Assembly: GCA_009760885.1 (NCBI GenBank)
Contig: CM019703.1
Span: 12,818,459-12,882,458, forward strand
Length of the DNA: 64,000 nucleotides
Direction: 5' to 3'
From: Achatina immaculata
Taxonomy: Eukaryota; Mollusca; Gastropoda; Stylommatophora; Achatinidae
The notes beneath the pieces were generated by a model. That model saw nothing but the letters and a program-made list of their open reading frames with translations, was not told the DNA's origin and did not search any database. This document shows, piece after piece, positions 42,414-52,639 of this stretch. Positions within the stretch are counted from its first letter, which is position 1; each line of letters opens with the position of its first letter. Position numbers and translations under genes: made by a program.

Positions 42414-43699
42414 AAACCATCTCTAAATTTTCTGAACAGGGCATAATGTAGTTTTGATTTCATCTATTTTAACCACATATACACCGTGGTTGCCGCTCTA
42501 CAAATTGTTTCTAAGAGAGAAAACAAAAGAGAAGACGGTGTTTAACAAATGTAGGAGGGATGGGGGGGGGGGTTGAGATAGAGAAAAATGGGCTGACAGG
42601 AAAGCTCGAGAAGGAAGGTTACGAGGCATGAGTCATTCAAAGCTGAAGTGTTCTTACCTGCAAGGCCTGGAGAGGGTCTCGAAAAGGTCGTTTTAAAAGA
42701 GACCACCGCAGGTCGCCTGGTCTCTCCGCGCGAATTTTTTTTGGACTGGTTGGACTTGAACTGCGGCGGGTCTGCGGCGGTTAGCCCTCTCCCCCAAGCC
42801 AGTTGACAAGATTAAGTTGTAGTAGACTAGGTTGCCGGGATATGAAGAGAGAAGGGAGAGAGAGAGAGAGAGAGAGAGATAGGTTTGGGCCTCTCACTTG
42901 TCTCGGCATTTAACGAACGAACTATTCTCTAGACTTAACTGTGCTGTTTCATTTCTTCCTTTGCCAGGTTGGATTTTGCGCTGTAGCTGTGGACGGTTGG
43001 TTAAACCCTTTTTTTTTTTTTGTTGACATTTTCGCCTACGGTTGTGCTAAATTACGGGATAGAGTATGGCTGTAAATTAGTAATAATTTATTTATAAGTT
43101 AAAAGTGGCGCTGACATTTTTCAACGTCTTCAGGCAAAACTAACTGATGGCGTTTAGTGGAATTAACATCTGTGCGTCTTTTACTATTTATTTCGTTAAT
43201 ATTGGTACATTTTTGTAGCGTTTATGTGATTCTTGGAGTAGATATGATTGTCAGTGGTAATTAGTCAGTTAAAACGAAACGAAAATGATAAAACAGCATT
43301 AAAATAACAGCATTTTATCTTTTCAATATTTGCTTAAAACTGCAAATAGGACCGTGATGTAAAGTGACAGAAGTGCTCTAGTGTGAAATGTGACGGTAAA
43401 CCATAAATTAATTTTTCATAGTGGAAAAATTTTATTTTAATAATTTACATTTTACAGTTCTAAAAAAAACTGTCTCCCCTGATGGTTTCTTCTTTAGGTT
43501 TTTTATTTTTTAAAGTTAAGTTTGTGCTGAAAGGAAAATTTACTACTTTGTCACTTTCTGAACATTAATTCTTGAAGAAAAGAACTTGATTTACACACAA
43601 ATCTGGAGAAATAATGTCTGTTGATTATTTAGGGAAAAAAATGGTAAAAGTTTTAGATTATTATTTTTGCCTGGATGTTATCATCTTTATATCATGCAC
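42414..43699. other. Non-coding stretch
   Basis: No gene recognised. Near 42690-42780 is a GC-rich patch; there is a G run at 42562-42571 and a T run near 43009. Confidence 0.4.
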
Positions 43700-43855
43700 A
43701 CAAATACGTGAATTGCTTTGTCGTGTCTTCTGTCTCTCTAGAGCTTCGGGCTGGTGTTCTTTGCGGCCGATGCCGTGAAGATTATTGAGGCAGGGCATAT
43801 GTGAGAGCGAATGTATGCTCTTGTGGAAGTATTACCCCCCCCCCCCCCATATAAT
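43700..43855 (-). repeat. Unclassified ~350-bp repeat, copy 3 (3' part)
   Basis: CTGGTGTTCTTTGCGGCCGA, TGCCGTGAAGATTATTGAGG, then a C run at 43836-43850. Only the microsatellite-side end is present. Confidence 0.65.
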
Positions 43856-44504
43856 CAAGTCTTATATTTAATGTTTTGTATTCCCTTTCTCTGAGTATTT
43901 ATTATATCTTTCGAAAGTGTCACTCTTTTCGAACGATCCGAGTTATTGGTTTCGAAGTTCAAAATGGAAGTCACAATAATTTCTCTCTTTTAGCATCTTC
44001 TATCAATCCTTTTTTCCCCCATAATGTCCATTTACTTTCTTTAGCATTGTTTCTTCTTCTTCTTTAGTTCTTCAATTAAGGATTAAAGGTATTCTACAGC
44101 CAGTATTTTTACATGGCTTTCTGTCAGTTTTCTATAAATTTGTTTTTGTTTGAAAGCTTGAAAGTTCGATCAACTCAGGAACGCAGACTGTATGAAACTG
44201 GAAAACTGATCCTTTGATGTAAATCGGTTGGAAACCATTGTTCTAGTTTTCTCTTTCTGTGCGTTTTATAGAACGTTTTCTTCTTAATATGTGTGTTTTT
44301 ATAACGTCGACCATTTGTATATAAACTTCTTCTTTATTTGTGAATATATGAGGCGTCAGTTCGAATATTTATGTCCCGAGAAAGGTCAGCTACAGGTCAG
44401 TGGTATCGATCGCCATAGAGACTGTTCTTTGGTTTCTACTGTTTATACGCATTTTAGTTTTGTGTAGACTCTGTCTGTCTGTCTTGGTGGTAAAGACACT
44501 GCCC
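43856..44504. other. Non-coding stretch with a possible hAT terminus
   Basis: GGTTGGAAACCATTG at 44227-44241 resembles an hAT right end, but no matching left end was found, so no element is called. Confidence 0.35.
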
Positions 44505-44872
44505 GTTTTGGCAATCAGCGACACATAGCTGACATGATGCCGTCAGAGTTGGCAAACCATGACTGACCAAGACCCTGTTCCACCTCTCCGTTGGTAACCT
44601 CCTCCCCCTCCCCCCACCCGCCCCCAACATGCCTGGTCTGGCTTACGGGGCAGACATGACGGTGGAATCTGCTTTAAAAACAAAAACAGTATTGCACCCC
44701 CCCCTCCCCTGATTTTTAGCTGCATTCAGAAACTGAAGAAAAAAACCCGCCATAGCCCGCTCCAAAGCCGACACGACGCTGCGCCTCAATACCTTCACAG
44801 CATCGGCTGCAAAGAACGCCAGCTCGCAGTCCAAAGCGATAGAAGACAGAGACGAGGCAAGAAATGATCTGT
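44505..44872 (+). repeat. Unclassified ~350-bp repeat, copy 4 (opposite orientation)
   Basis: It runs from TTTGGCAATCAGCGACA through GGCAAACCATGACTGACCAA, GGAATCTGCTTTAAAAAC, GATTTTTAGCTGCATTCAG and CAGCATCGGCTGCAAAGAAC to a CGAGGCAAG end. A nearly complete copy. Confidence 0.85.
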
Positions 44873-45322
44873 CTGTCAATGTCTGTCTATTTATCTGTCC
44901 ATCTGTGTATCCCTGTGTTTATTACACACACACACACATGCAGAAAAACAAGAATTTGAGCCATGTTGTAAGTTGTTTGATATATCATAAACAGCCGACG
45001 TGTCAGGCTCTGTCCTTTACGTCTGTTCGGCTAATGTTCTTGCAACAGCGCGTTCTGTGTAACTAACAAACACGTGGCAGGACGACAGAGTTGATTTTTT
45101 TTTTTTTTGGGTGTCAACTTCAGGATTACTGAACTCTGCTCTTTACACCGGATTACCGTCTGTACCTAACTGAAAGGGAAACAAGCAGTACAAAGACTAA
45201 AGAACATACGACAATGGATTACATCAGCCCAACAGCAGGTAACAGAGACTAGTGTTTTGTAACAAAAGTGTTGATGAATCAGAAGGCATTTCACAAAAGT
45301 GATTTATTTGTAACTTTGTGAG

Positions 45323-45353
<31 letters not shown>

Positions 45354-45364
45354 TTGTTTGTATG

Positions 45365-45665
45365 AACCTTATGTCCCTAAGGTATATGGTGCTTCCGCAA
45401 GGGTTTTACCAAAACGCCTGTCCTTTGCTTTGCTTTCCCCTCTTGCCCAAGTGAGCCCTCTATTGCTCAACATCCTCTCTGTTGTTCTTCTCCATGTCTC
45501 GTTTGGTCTGCCCTTACTTCTGTTCCCCTGTGGTGTCCATCTTAGTGCTATTTTTGGTAGTGAGTAATCAGTCATCTGGAGCACATGACCCAACCATCGC
45601 CAGCGTCTTTCCTCAATAATTGCTGTCTGCAGCTTCATCTGCATTTCTGCCAACAAGATGTCATT
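45365..45665 (-). mobile_element. LINE RT C-terminal fragment (family 3)
   Basis: The minus strand is open for 95 codons: LQTAIIEERRWRWLGHVLQM, then PKIALRWTPQGNRSKGRPNE, TWRRTTERML and GLTWARGESKAKDR. W-RWLGHV-x-x-M, then W-x-P-x-G-x-R-x-x-GRP-x-x-TWRRT, G-L-x-W is the standard C-terminus of invertebrate endonuclease-RT LINEs. RT catalytic motifs are absent. Related to 19781-20225. The frame is unbroken, suggesting a younger insertion. Confidence 0.85.
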
Positions 45666-45865
45666 AGTGAGTCATGCTACGTTTGTTTATATAATGACGA
45701 AATGTGTCCTGCAGCTTGTGATACTGGATTATCTGGTCTTGATTATATTAGGGTTTTTTGTTTTTTTTTTTTGGCAGTGTTTATAACTAAAATGGCACAT
45801 TGTTTCGCCTGTCTTGTTTCGAAAACTGTGCTGTTTCTTTAACTTGATTTTATTTTTGTTTCAAA

Positions 45866-45964
45866 GTTACAGCTGTCCGATTTGGCAATCAACTGACATA
45901 TATCTGACATACTAGCGTCAGGGTTAGCGAACCACAGTTGACCAAGACGCTGCTCCACGTCTTC
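45866..45964 (+). repeat. Unclassified ~350-bp repeat, copy 5 (5' part)
   Basis: GATTTGGCAATCAACTGACA, CTAGCGTCAGGGTTAGCGAA, CCACAGTTGACCAAGACGCT. Truncated where the adjacent RT fragment begins. Confidence 0.75.
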
Positions 45965-46315
45965 GCTGATGGTTATTTAGTTGGTAGTAACAGGCCTAAC
46001 AAATCATTGGAAGCAGCAGAAATGTGGTTTATTAGAAGAATGTTGCGAATCCCCTGGACAGCAAAAATAACTAATGAAGAATGTATGAGAAGAGCTGGAG
46101 AGACAAAAAAAAACCTTATCAAAAAGATAAGAGAGAGACAATGTACTTTCATAGGACATGCAATGAGAAGAGGGGGCATTGAAAATATTATAACAACAGG
46201 AAAAATAGAAGGAAGAAGATCAAGAGGAAGACCAAGAGAAATGATACTGGACAGTCTGATAACCGGACGGAGGACGGATAAAATGAATAAAGGAGGAATA
46301 GAGGCATGTAGTTTT
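45965..46315 (+). mobile_element. LINE RT C-terminal fragment (family 4)
   Basis: Open for over 100 codons: RPNKSLEAAEMWFIRRMLRI, PWTAKITNEECMRRAGE, LIKKIRERQCTFIGHAMRRG and GKIEGRRSRGRPREMILDSL. The E-A-A-E-MWF-x-RR-MLRI-PWT block and GH-x-MRR, then G-K-I-E-G-x-R-RGRPR are RTE/BovB-like. No catalytic domain. The 3' side dissolves into a purine-rich tract (46316-46500). Relatives: 12010 (+) and 12352 (-). Confidence 0.85.
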
Positions 46316-46500
46316 TTTAAAAAGAAAATGAAAGAAAGAGAAGAAAGGAAAGAAAAATAAAACACGTATGGGGGATAAAAGAAGAAAAGAGGAGGGGAGT
46401 AAAGGAACGAAAGAGAGAATATAAAAATGAGGGAAAGAATAAAGAAAAGAGGAAGAGAAGAGAAAAAGATAACAAGGGAAAAATTAATGCAAACAAAAAG
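46316..46500. repeat. Purine-rich (A/G) tract
   Basis: GAAAGAAAGAGAAG-type sequence following the RT fragment; possibly its expanded tail. It gives a spurious hydrophobic minus open frame. Confidence 0.85.
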
Positions 46501-47107
46501 CAACTTTCCAGTATATAGATCATGTTGGAACGTTTTAAAATAAGGTTACACGTGACTTCTGACACAGCTACGCTGTATTAAATCACTTCATGAAAATGAC
46601 CTTACATGCTGTTACGTAAAAATCAGTGACTTGTCATTCGAACGACCTCTCGCGGCACAATACTTGCCATGTCAATGTGGCTTTTGTAGCGTGTAAGTGA
46701 CGGAAAGTAGGGGGGGGGGGCGTCTCCGTCCTTCCTTTTCTGCTGTCAGACCCCACCCCCACACACCCCCTGTGGCTTTCTGCTGTGAAAGCACCCCCCC
46801 CCCCCCTATCCCCAGTGGTTTTCGTTATGGAAATGAGATACTGACTATATAAGAGACTTATCAATGAAATGTCATTTGCCGTGCTAATAGATACGTAGTT
46901 GGCGTGAGATTTCCAGGAAGAAAGAGAGAGAGAGAGGGAGGGAGGGCTGGAAATGAGGAAGGTTCAGCGTTAGGTTACCAGTAGGGCAGTACCAGTTAGG
47001 GACCCGGAAGGCCAGTAGGCCAGAAGTGAAAGGAACAAAAAAATTGAACCACGTGACACTCGTTTATATACTGTTATTGCTGGACTAGCAGGGAGTCTGG
47101 TTTTTTT

Positions 47108-47200
47108 TTTGTTTTGGTAATCAGCGACCCACATCTGATATGCTGGGGTCAGGTTTGGCGAAACATAGCTGACCAAGACCCTGCCCCACAAAGATATCTC
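47108..47200 (+). repeat. Unclassified ~350-bp repeat, copy 6 (5' part)
   Basis: TTTGGTAATCAGCGACCCAC, GGTTTGGCGAAACATAGCTG, ACCAAGACCCTGCCCCAC. It meets copy 7 head-on. Confidence 0.8.
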
Positions 47201-47204
47201 TATG

Positions 47205-47485
47205 GTAATCCATCGTGTCGGACGGGGAGCGGGTTAACAGCGGCTATTTTTCAGTCACTGAGTGAAGCTAGCGAAAAGAAACGGGGGAGGGGAGGGGAGG
47301 GAGTGTAATGCATCTTTAGCAGACTCCGTCGCCATGGAAACTATGGCGATTCCCCCCCCCCCCTTATTAACCAGGGTAGACCTGTTACTGGAGGTACCAA
47401 CGCCGATTTGGGAGAGGGTCTTGGTCAGCTATGGTTCGCCAGCTCTGACGTTAGCATGTCATCTACGGATCGCTTCCATCCTTCT
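47205..47485 (-). repeat. Unclassified ~350-bp repeat, copy 7
   Basis: The + strand reads CATCGTGTCGGACGGGGAGC, CATCTTTAGCAGACTCCGTC, CTATGGCGATTCC with a C run, GTAGACCTGTTACTGGAGGT, GGTCTTGGTCAGCTATGGTT and GTTAGCATGTCATCTACGGA. The microsatellite-side 70 bp are missing; it forms an inverted pair with copy 6. Confidence 0.85.
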
Positions 47486-47805
47486 TCCTCTCCCTTCTAC
47501 CTGTTTTCGTTAACTGCGCCGTCCAAGTCTACTGGTACCAGTTTTACAGCGGTTACAATCATAATTTTATATTTGCAAGTTTTGTTTCGTGAGTTTTTTT
47601 TTTTAATGGATTTCTGTTTTTGGTGTCTTGAGGGGTAAAATGGGGGGGGGGGGGTGAGGGAGGAGAGGGGGGCGTATTCTCCCCAGTTCTCTCTTTTAAG
47701 TCGACGAAAGATATAATTCTTCCCTGAAATACAAGGATTGTATTATCGATCCAATTATGGAAACTTTTCTTTTTATAAAGGTTGGATGTCTGTGCACGTA
47801 CTCTT

Positions 47806-48170
47806 TGGTTTAGAGAACAGAGGGAAGGGGTTTAGAGAACAGGGGGAGGGGTTTAGAGAACAAGGGAAAGGGGTTTAGAGAACAGGGGGAAGGGGTTTAG
47901 AGAACAGAGGGAAGGGGTTTAGAGAACAGGGGGAAGAGGTTTAGAGAACAGGGAGAGGGGTTTAGAGAACAGGGGGAAGGGGTTTAGAGAACAGGGGGAG
48001 GGGTTTAGAGAACAGGGGGAAGGGGTTTAGAGAACAGGGGGAGGGGTTTAGAGAACAGGGGGAGAGGTTTATAGAACAGGGGGAGGGGGTTTAGAGAACA
48101 GGGGAGGGGTTTAGAGAACAAGGGGAAGGGGTTTAGAGAACAGGGGGAGGAGGTTTAGACAAGAGGGGGG
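47806..48170. repeat. G-rich minisatellite, ~22-bp unit, about 17 copies
   Basis: Unit GGGGTTTAGAGAACAGGGGG plus AA, with length variants. Each unit has two G runs of 4-5, so the G-rich (+) strand could form quadruplexes. Not a telomere repeat, despite GGGTTTAG. Confidence 0.95.
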
Positions 48171-48242
48171 AGGGATTGATGTGGTAGTGTTTAAGTTTTA
48201 ATAAGTTGTTCCATTCATTGTTTTTATACGGAAAATTCCCAG

Positions 48243-48322
48243 GATCTTTATACCTCTATATAAGAGTCACTATAAGAGTCAATGTATAAAAGTCTCTGTA
48301 TAAAAACCTATGTATAAAAGTC
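48243..48322. repeat. Minisatellite, ~19-bp unit (left part of split array)
   Basis: AGTCACTATAAGAGTCAATG, TATAAAAGTCTCTGTATAAA; it continues at 49471 after the RTE insertion. Confidence 0.9.
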
Positions 48323-49458
48323 ATATATTCAATCTAAGATTAATAATAGAGAAATGCAGGGAGTTTAATGTTATAGACTACTCAAAGGCATTTGATTGTG
48401 TACAACACCAGAAACTTTGGGAAATAATGGAAAAAATGGGATTTCCAACACATTTGATACAATTAACATCACTGCTGTATTTAGACCAACAAGCAGCAGT
48501 AAGAATAAATGGTGAAACAACAACTTGGTTTGACATAAAACAAGGGGTCCGTCAGGGGTGCATATTGTCACCCTACTTATTTAACTTGTATACTGAAAAT
48601 ATAATGAGGAATGTTAGAGAAGATGTAGACAAAGAATATTACGATGCCATAACAGTTGGAGGTTATGAAATACCAGAGATTAGATATGCTGATGACACAG
48701 TATTGCTGTCCACAACACAAGAAGGAATGGAAAAACTAATTATGTCAGTCCGCAAGAACAGCGAAGAGCAGAACCTCTATCTTAATGCAAAGAAAACTAA
48801 AGTGATGACAACTGACAAAACAAACAAGGCAACTGAAATATGTATCAGTGAGGAAAAACTGGAAGAAGTGGAGAGTTTTGAATATCTTGGATCACTACTA
48901 ACTAATAATGGAGATACAATGCGGGAAATTAAAAGGAGGACATCTATTGCTCTTCAGAAAGTAAAACAAATAAAGAATCTGTGGAGAGGAGCAGACAGAA
49001 CCACAAAAATAAGATTTTTAAGGGCATGCATCTTTCCCATCGCAACATATGCCTGTGAGACCTGGATACTTAACAAAACAGCTGAGAAGCACATAAATGC
49101 CTTTGAATGTAAATGCTATAGAAGAGTTCTCCAAATATCGTGGACACAAAAAAGAACAAATATATCTATACTACAAGAGCTTAATATTGAAGAAGGCTGG
49201 CTAGTAAAGAGGATTAAAGAGAGAAAACTTAAATATTTTGGCCACATTAAACGTCATGATAATTTAGAGAAGACCGTATTGGAAGGATACATAATGGGAA
49301 AAAGAAAAAGAGGAAGACCGAAACGAAGATGGCTGCAAGACATCGTTGATGATCTGGAAATGGATGCAGCAGCAGCAGGCCATCTTGCTCACAACCGAGA
49401 GGCCTACAGGAGTGCTGTTTGGGAGGCAAAGTTCCGCAAGGGACATGCAAAGGAATGA
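48310..49458 (+). CDS. RTE/BovB-type reverse transcriptase, N-terminally truncated
   Basis: A 382-codon open frame. The ATG and first few codons are minisatellite sequence; retroelement homology starts near residue 8 (NLRLIIEK). RT motifs follow in order: IDYSKAFD with the first catalytic Asp at residue 23 (a few residues before it look deleted), GVRQGCILSP at 79-88, and the catalytic YADD box at 126-129, then FEYLGSLL. The C-terminal region has ACETWILNK, INAFECKCYRRVLQISW, YFGHIKRHDNLEKTVLEGYI, KRKRGRPKRRW and FRKGHAKE. This order is that of RTE/BovB proteins, which are about 1000 residues with an N-terminal apurinic-type endonuclease that is absent here. The enzyme would copy its own RNA into DNA at a nicked target, but this copy is unlikely to be functional. 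There are no internal stops, so the insertion is fairly recent. The stop codon lies within the TGAA tail. No promoter was seen. Confidence 0.88.
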   Translation: MYKSHIFNLRLIIEKCREFNVIDYSKAFDCVQHQKLWEIMEKMGFPTHLIQLTSLLYLDQQAAVRINGETTTWFDIKQGVRQGCILSPYLFNLYTENIMRNVREDVDKEYYDAITVGGYEIPEIRYADDTVLLSTTQEGMEKLIMSVRKNSEEQNLYLNAKKTKVMTTDKTNKATEICISEEKLEEVESFEYLGSLLTNNGDTMREIKRRTSIALQKVKQIKNLWRGADRTTKIRFLRACIFPIATYACETWILNKTAEKHINAFECKCYRRVLQISWTQKRTNISILQELNIEEGWLVKRIKERKLKYFGHIKRHDNLEKTVLEGYIMGKRKRGRPKRRWLQDIVDDLEMDAAAAGHLAHNREAYRSAVWEAKFRKGHAKE

Positions 49459-49470
49459 ATGAATGAATGA
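48323..49470 (+). mobile_element. RTE-family-1 LINE, 5'-truncated, with 9-bp TSD
   Basis: The element body carries the RT frame described at 48310-49458 and ends in a (TGAA)n tail. ATAAAAGTC is present exactly at both borders (48314-48322 and 49471-49479), a 9-bp target-site duplication, though the motif also belongs to the host repeat. It splits the 19-bp minisatellite. Loss of the endonuclease domain and the RT fingers shows 5' truncation, the usual outcome of target-primed reverse transcription. It is the longest and best-preserved of five family copies here. Confidence 0.9.
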
Positions 49471-49745
49471 ATAAAAGTCTCTGTATAAGAGTCGCCGTAT
49501 AAAAGTTTCTGTATAAGAGTCACCGTATAAAAGTCTCTGTGTAAGTCACAGTATAAAAGTCTCTGTATAAAAGTATCTGTATAAGAGTTACTGTATACAA
49601 GTATCTATAATAAGAGTCTCTGTATTAAGAGTCACTGTACAAAAGTCTCTATATTAAGAGTCACTGTATAAAAGTCTCTGTATGAGAGTCAATGTAAGAG
49701 TCTCTGTACAAGAGTCACTGTATAATAATTGCTGTATACGAGTCA
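49471..49745. repeat. Minisatellite, ~19-bp unit (right part of split array)
   Basis: ATAAAAGTCTCTGTATAAGA, GTCGCCGTATAAAAGTTTCT; the same repeat as 48243-48322. Confidence 0.9.
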
Positions 49746-50579
49746 TTTGCGTCCATGAGTATTTTTGCTTTGTCATGGTTGAAGGGTGATTATTCCTGTG
49801 TCACTTCGCCTTGCTTGGAGTAAAGAGACAAATTCAGTTCGATGTTTACATTCTCAGCCATTTTTTCTTTCTTTCCTTTCCCTTGTGTCTGTGTTTTGTC
49901 TGTAGTTACGTTAAAAAAAAGACCTACCTTTTCTCCGATTTCATACTTTAATTAAGACACTTCAGTCGTAGTTTAAATGTAAACATTACGGCTCACGTAC
50001 CTGGTGATGCTCAAACTATTTAACGTGCATGCAGATTAAGCTAAAGCCATGCTCTTTTGCTTAAACGTGCTCTGTGTCTCATCTGATAAAAAAAAAAGTG
50101 CATTGCCTTGTCAGTGGCTATAGTAAATCAAGTGAACTGTAATCAGACTGGCGCCCTGAGTAATAGCAATCGATCCCGCGTCACCACAGCAGCGGCGATA
50201 AGACCTACTCGACTATGCTCGTTTGCTTCCCCAGCTCTTACAAACGGCTTTTAACACCAGCGCGTCGCTAGATGTCCCGTCCCGTCCCGTTCCCAAAATA
50301 CATGCGGTCACGAAAAGTGTAACCCCCAGATGTTGCGCCCCTAGTTACAGCAACCTGTCCATCATATTCGGACAGCACATTAATTATAACTTGTTACTTT
50401 TGTCGAATTTTGTTTTCCTTGAGTAAACAGACTACAAGACTAAAATCTCACCCGTTCATAAACAATTTATAATACGCACATCCGCTTTATTTCTATAATA
50501 TATACGAAGTCACTTGAGTATTATGGTAGTTTAAACTTCCTGCTTTCATTAAAACTGTTTAGATGTAACGATTTTTGTA
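49746..50579. other. Non-coding stretch
   Basis: No feature recognised. Confidence 0.4.
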
Positions 50580-50795
50580 TTTTTTTTCCCAGAGTCATCT
50601 AGACGGTTGAGTGTATGCAAAAATAGTTAACTCGTTTTTTCCCAGAGTCATCTAGATGGTTGAGTGTATGCAAAAATAGTTAACTCGTTTTTTCCCAGAG
50701 TAATCTAGACGGTTGAGTGTATGCAAAAATAGTTAACTCGTTTTTTCCCAGAGTAATCTAGACGGTTGAGTGTATGCAAAAATAGTTAACTCGTG
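50580..50795. repeat. Minisatellite, 53-bp unit, 4 copies
   Basis: TTTTTTCCCAGAGTCATCTA, GACGGTTGAGTGTATGCAAA, AATAGTTAACTCG. Nearly identical copies, hence recent. Confidence 0.97.
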
Positions 50796-51229
50796 TATGA
50801 AGTTTCGTTTCCAGGCTGAAATAAACAAATTAAGAAGTAGAGAAGCACGGTCTTTGTTAACCTGTCCAAGTTCACCGACTGTGGGCGAATGCTATCTCCA
50901 GATACCGTCACGCGCTTATCAGGGGCGTAATGCAGACCATTAAGCTGCAGTACGGAAAGCCTTACATTCCAGAGTCCCAGGTAAGCGGGCACATGAACAA
51001 GTTAAAGGACCAGAGAGCGACGGGGAAAACCTGACATATCTAGGTCGTGAATGGACACTGGCCAGTGCTCTGAAAAGAGCCATTAAGTGTTCTTTTTCTA
51101 TGATTAAGGCTCACACCGGAACGTCACAAATGTGTACTCGTTAATTAAGCTGTTCCTACTTTTTTTTTCCTAGTTTATACATTTTGATATCACAGCGTTA
51201 CTGCGGTGGCTCCGTGCGTAGTTATATAT

Positions 51230-51526
51230 CTTATCTTATATCATTCCCGTGCCCTTAAACGTCACATAGGGCTCGCAAAGTAGTTCGCCAATTTTTCATG
51301 TCTTCGGCGAGTCTTTCAACCTCATCAAGGGATTTTATGCCTATTAATTTGGCCTCTCTTAACAATGTCCTCTTCAGAGTTTCACGCGGTCTGCCTCTTT
51401 TTCTTTGGCCTATTGTGTTCCACTTGATAGCTTGTTTTGGGATTCTCTGATCATTTCTTCTCATCAAGTGACCAACATATGTCCATCTCCTTTTCCTGAT
51501 CACCAATGAGACTGGTTGTTGTTCAG
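51230..51526 (-). mobile_element. LINE RT C-terminal fragment (family 2) with 12-bp TSD
   Basis: The minus strand is open for 83 codons: IRKRRWTYVGHLMRRNDQRI, PKQAIKWNTIGQRKRGRPRE, TLKRTLLREAKL, VERLAEDMKNWRTTLRALCD. A clean version of the remnant at 3757-4276. The direct repeat GTAGTTATATAT occurs at 51218-51229 and 51527-51538, a perfect 12-bp target-site duplication, so the element is only about 297 bp. Its 3' end is GATATAAGATAAG. Confidence 0.85.
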
Positions 51527-51534
51527 GTAGTTAT

Positions 51535-51562
51535 ATATAACTATATATATATATATAAATAC
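51535..51562. repeat. (TA)n run beside the insertion
   Basis: Short AT-alternating stretch. Confidence 0.85.
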
Positions 51563-51639
51563 ACTAATTATTGTCTGTTACAGTAGAAGTGTAGGGTGGG
51601 TCGGGCGACAGATATACTAAACAGTGGAAACTAATACTC

Positions 51640-51685
51640 CCCCCCCCCCTTTTTCCTCCCCGGCGGGCCCCCCCCCCCCCCCCCC
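51640..51685. repeat. Poly-C runs (up to 18 bases)
   Basis: C runs at about 51640-51649 and 51668-51685. Confidence 0.95.
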
Positions 51686-51834
51686 GCTGTTGCAATGAGC
51701 CCAGCTTCTCTGTAGTCTGGGGCAGAACTAACAAAAGCTAACCCCCCTCCCCCCAAAAAAACTTCAGAAAATCAGCGTTCTAATCTGGTGTCTGTCAGTG
51801 GCTACTACCAAAGAAGTAATGCCTACTACCAAGT

Positions 51835-52117
51835 ATGCGGAGAAGAGCAAGTCATCATCTGAAGGCTGCGTAGCGGGCTTAGATACCATCTGTACAAGAA
51901 ATCAAGAACAGGATCAAGTGACGAATTTCCATGTGACACAGATAAGATGACAGGAGGCAGCGTTCTGCATGGGTACCCAGTATACGAGCATGAGCAACAG
52001 AGGAGGCAAACATGGCCGACGGCCGCAACAGTCCGAAACAAAGTGTTTGGGAATGTCCACATCATCCTCCAAGATGACCACCAGCTACTTTTCAAGGGCA
52101 TAGCAGTCTGTGTCTGA
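51835..52117 (+). mobile_element. RNase H-type LINE ORF C-terminus
   Basis: After EQVII and a stop, one frame is open for about 85 codons to the stop at 52115-52117: RLRSGLRYHLYKKSRTGSSD, then DTDKMTGGSVLHGYPVYEHE, QQRRQTWPTAATVRNKVFGN. LR[TS]G-x-x-LR-x-H-x-Y-K, then C-x-T-x-x-MT, L-x-x-P-x-Y, R-x-TWP and V-x-x-K-x-[WF]G is the C-terminal tail of RNase H-bearing LINE ORFs. The zinc-binding-like cysteines are partly lost (only FPC seen). Truncated; no RT domain. Confidence 0.75.
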
Positions 52118-52491
52118 AACTATTCCAAGTGTAAGAAGAGCTCTAAGCAGGTTCAGGTGGGCGTTGGTGATTATGGTTCTCATTTCAGCCTGTTTGAATG
52201 CTATTCGTTTCCCGTGTCATTTAGATATCTTTTCCTCTTGACTGCCTTCTCCTCCTCCCCCCCCCCCCACCCGCTTCCGGTGATTATCAGCTTCTCTGTC
52301 TTCTTATGACATGTCCAGATAATGTTTTTTTTTATTGTTCTCTCTTTATAGTTCAGTTGTACAACTCTTCTGAGATCATTTTGTTTTATTTCTGTGATGT
52401 TCTAAAATAAGGAGATACAGAGACATTGAGTTAACGAACATTTTAAACGAGGTTAACGCTTTATGAACGGAAATCACTTCTTGTATTAATA

Positions 52492-52630
52492 CATACTTCG
52501 GAGATGCTGCTGGAAATGCTTGTATTTCGGAGATGCTGCTGGAGATGCTTGTACTTCGGAGATGCTGCTGGAGATGCTTGTACTTCGGAGATGCTGCTGG
52601 AGATGCTTGTACTTCGGAGATGCTGCTAGA
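52492..52630. repeat. Minisatellite, 29-bp unit, about 5 copies
   Basis: Unit TACTTCGGAGATGCTGCTGG plus AGATGCTTG. Confidence 0.97.
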
Positions 52631-52639
52631 ACTGAGGTG

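Noticed and set aside
41714..42451. 245-codon + open frame
   Set aside because: A 48-bp tandem repeat in frame; it starts in SINE sequence, with no signal or domain.
44195..44245. hAT terminus GGTTGGAAACCATTG
   Set aside because: No matching inverted end or duplication was found nearby.
45973..46503. 176-codon minus open frame
   Set aside because: It is the complement of the family-4 RT fragment and a purine-rich tail; the sense frame has the real motifs.
47806..48170. Telomere-like GGGTTTAG motif
   Set aside because: It is part of a 22-bp unit (GGGGTTTAGAGAACAG), not a run of hexamers.
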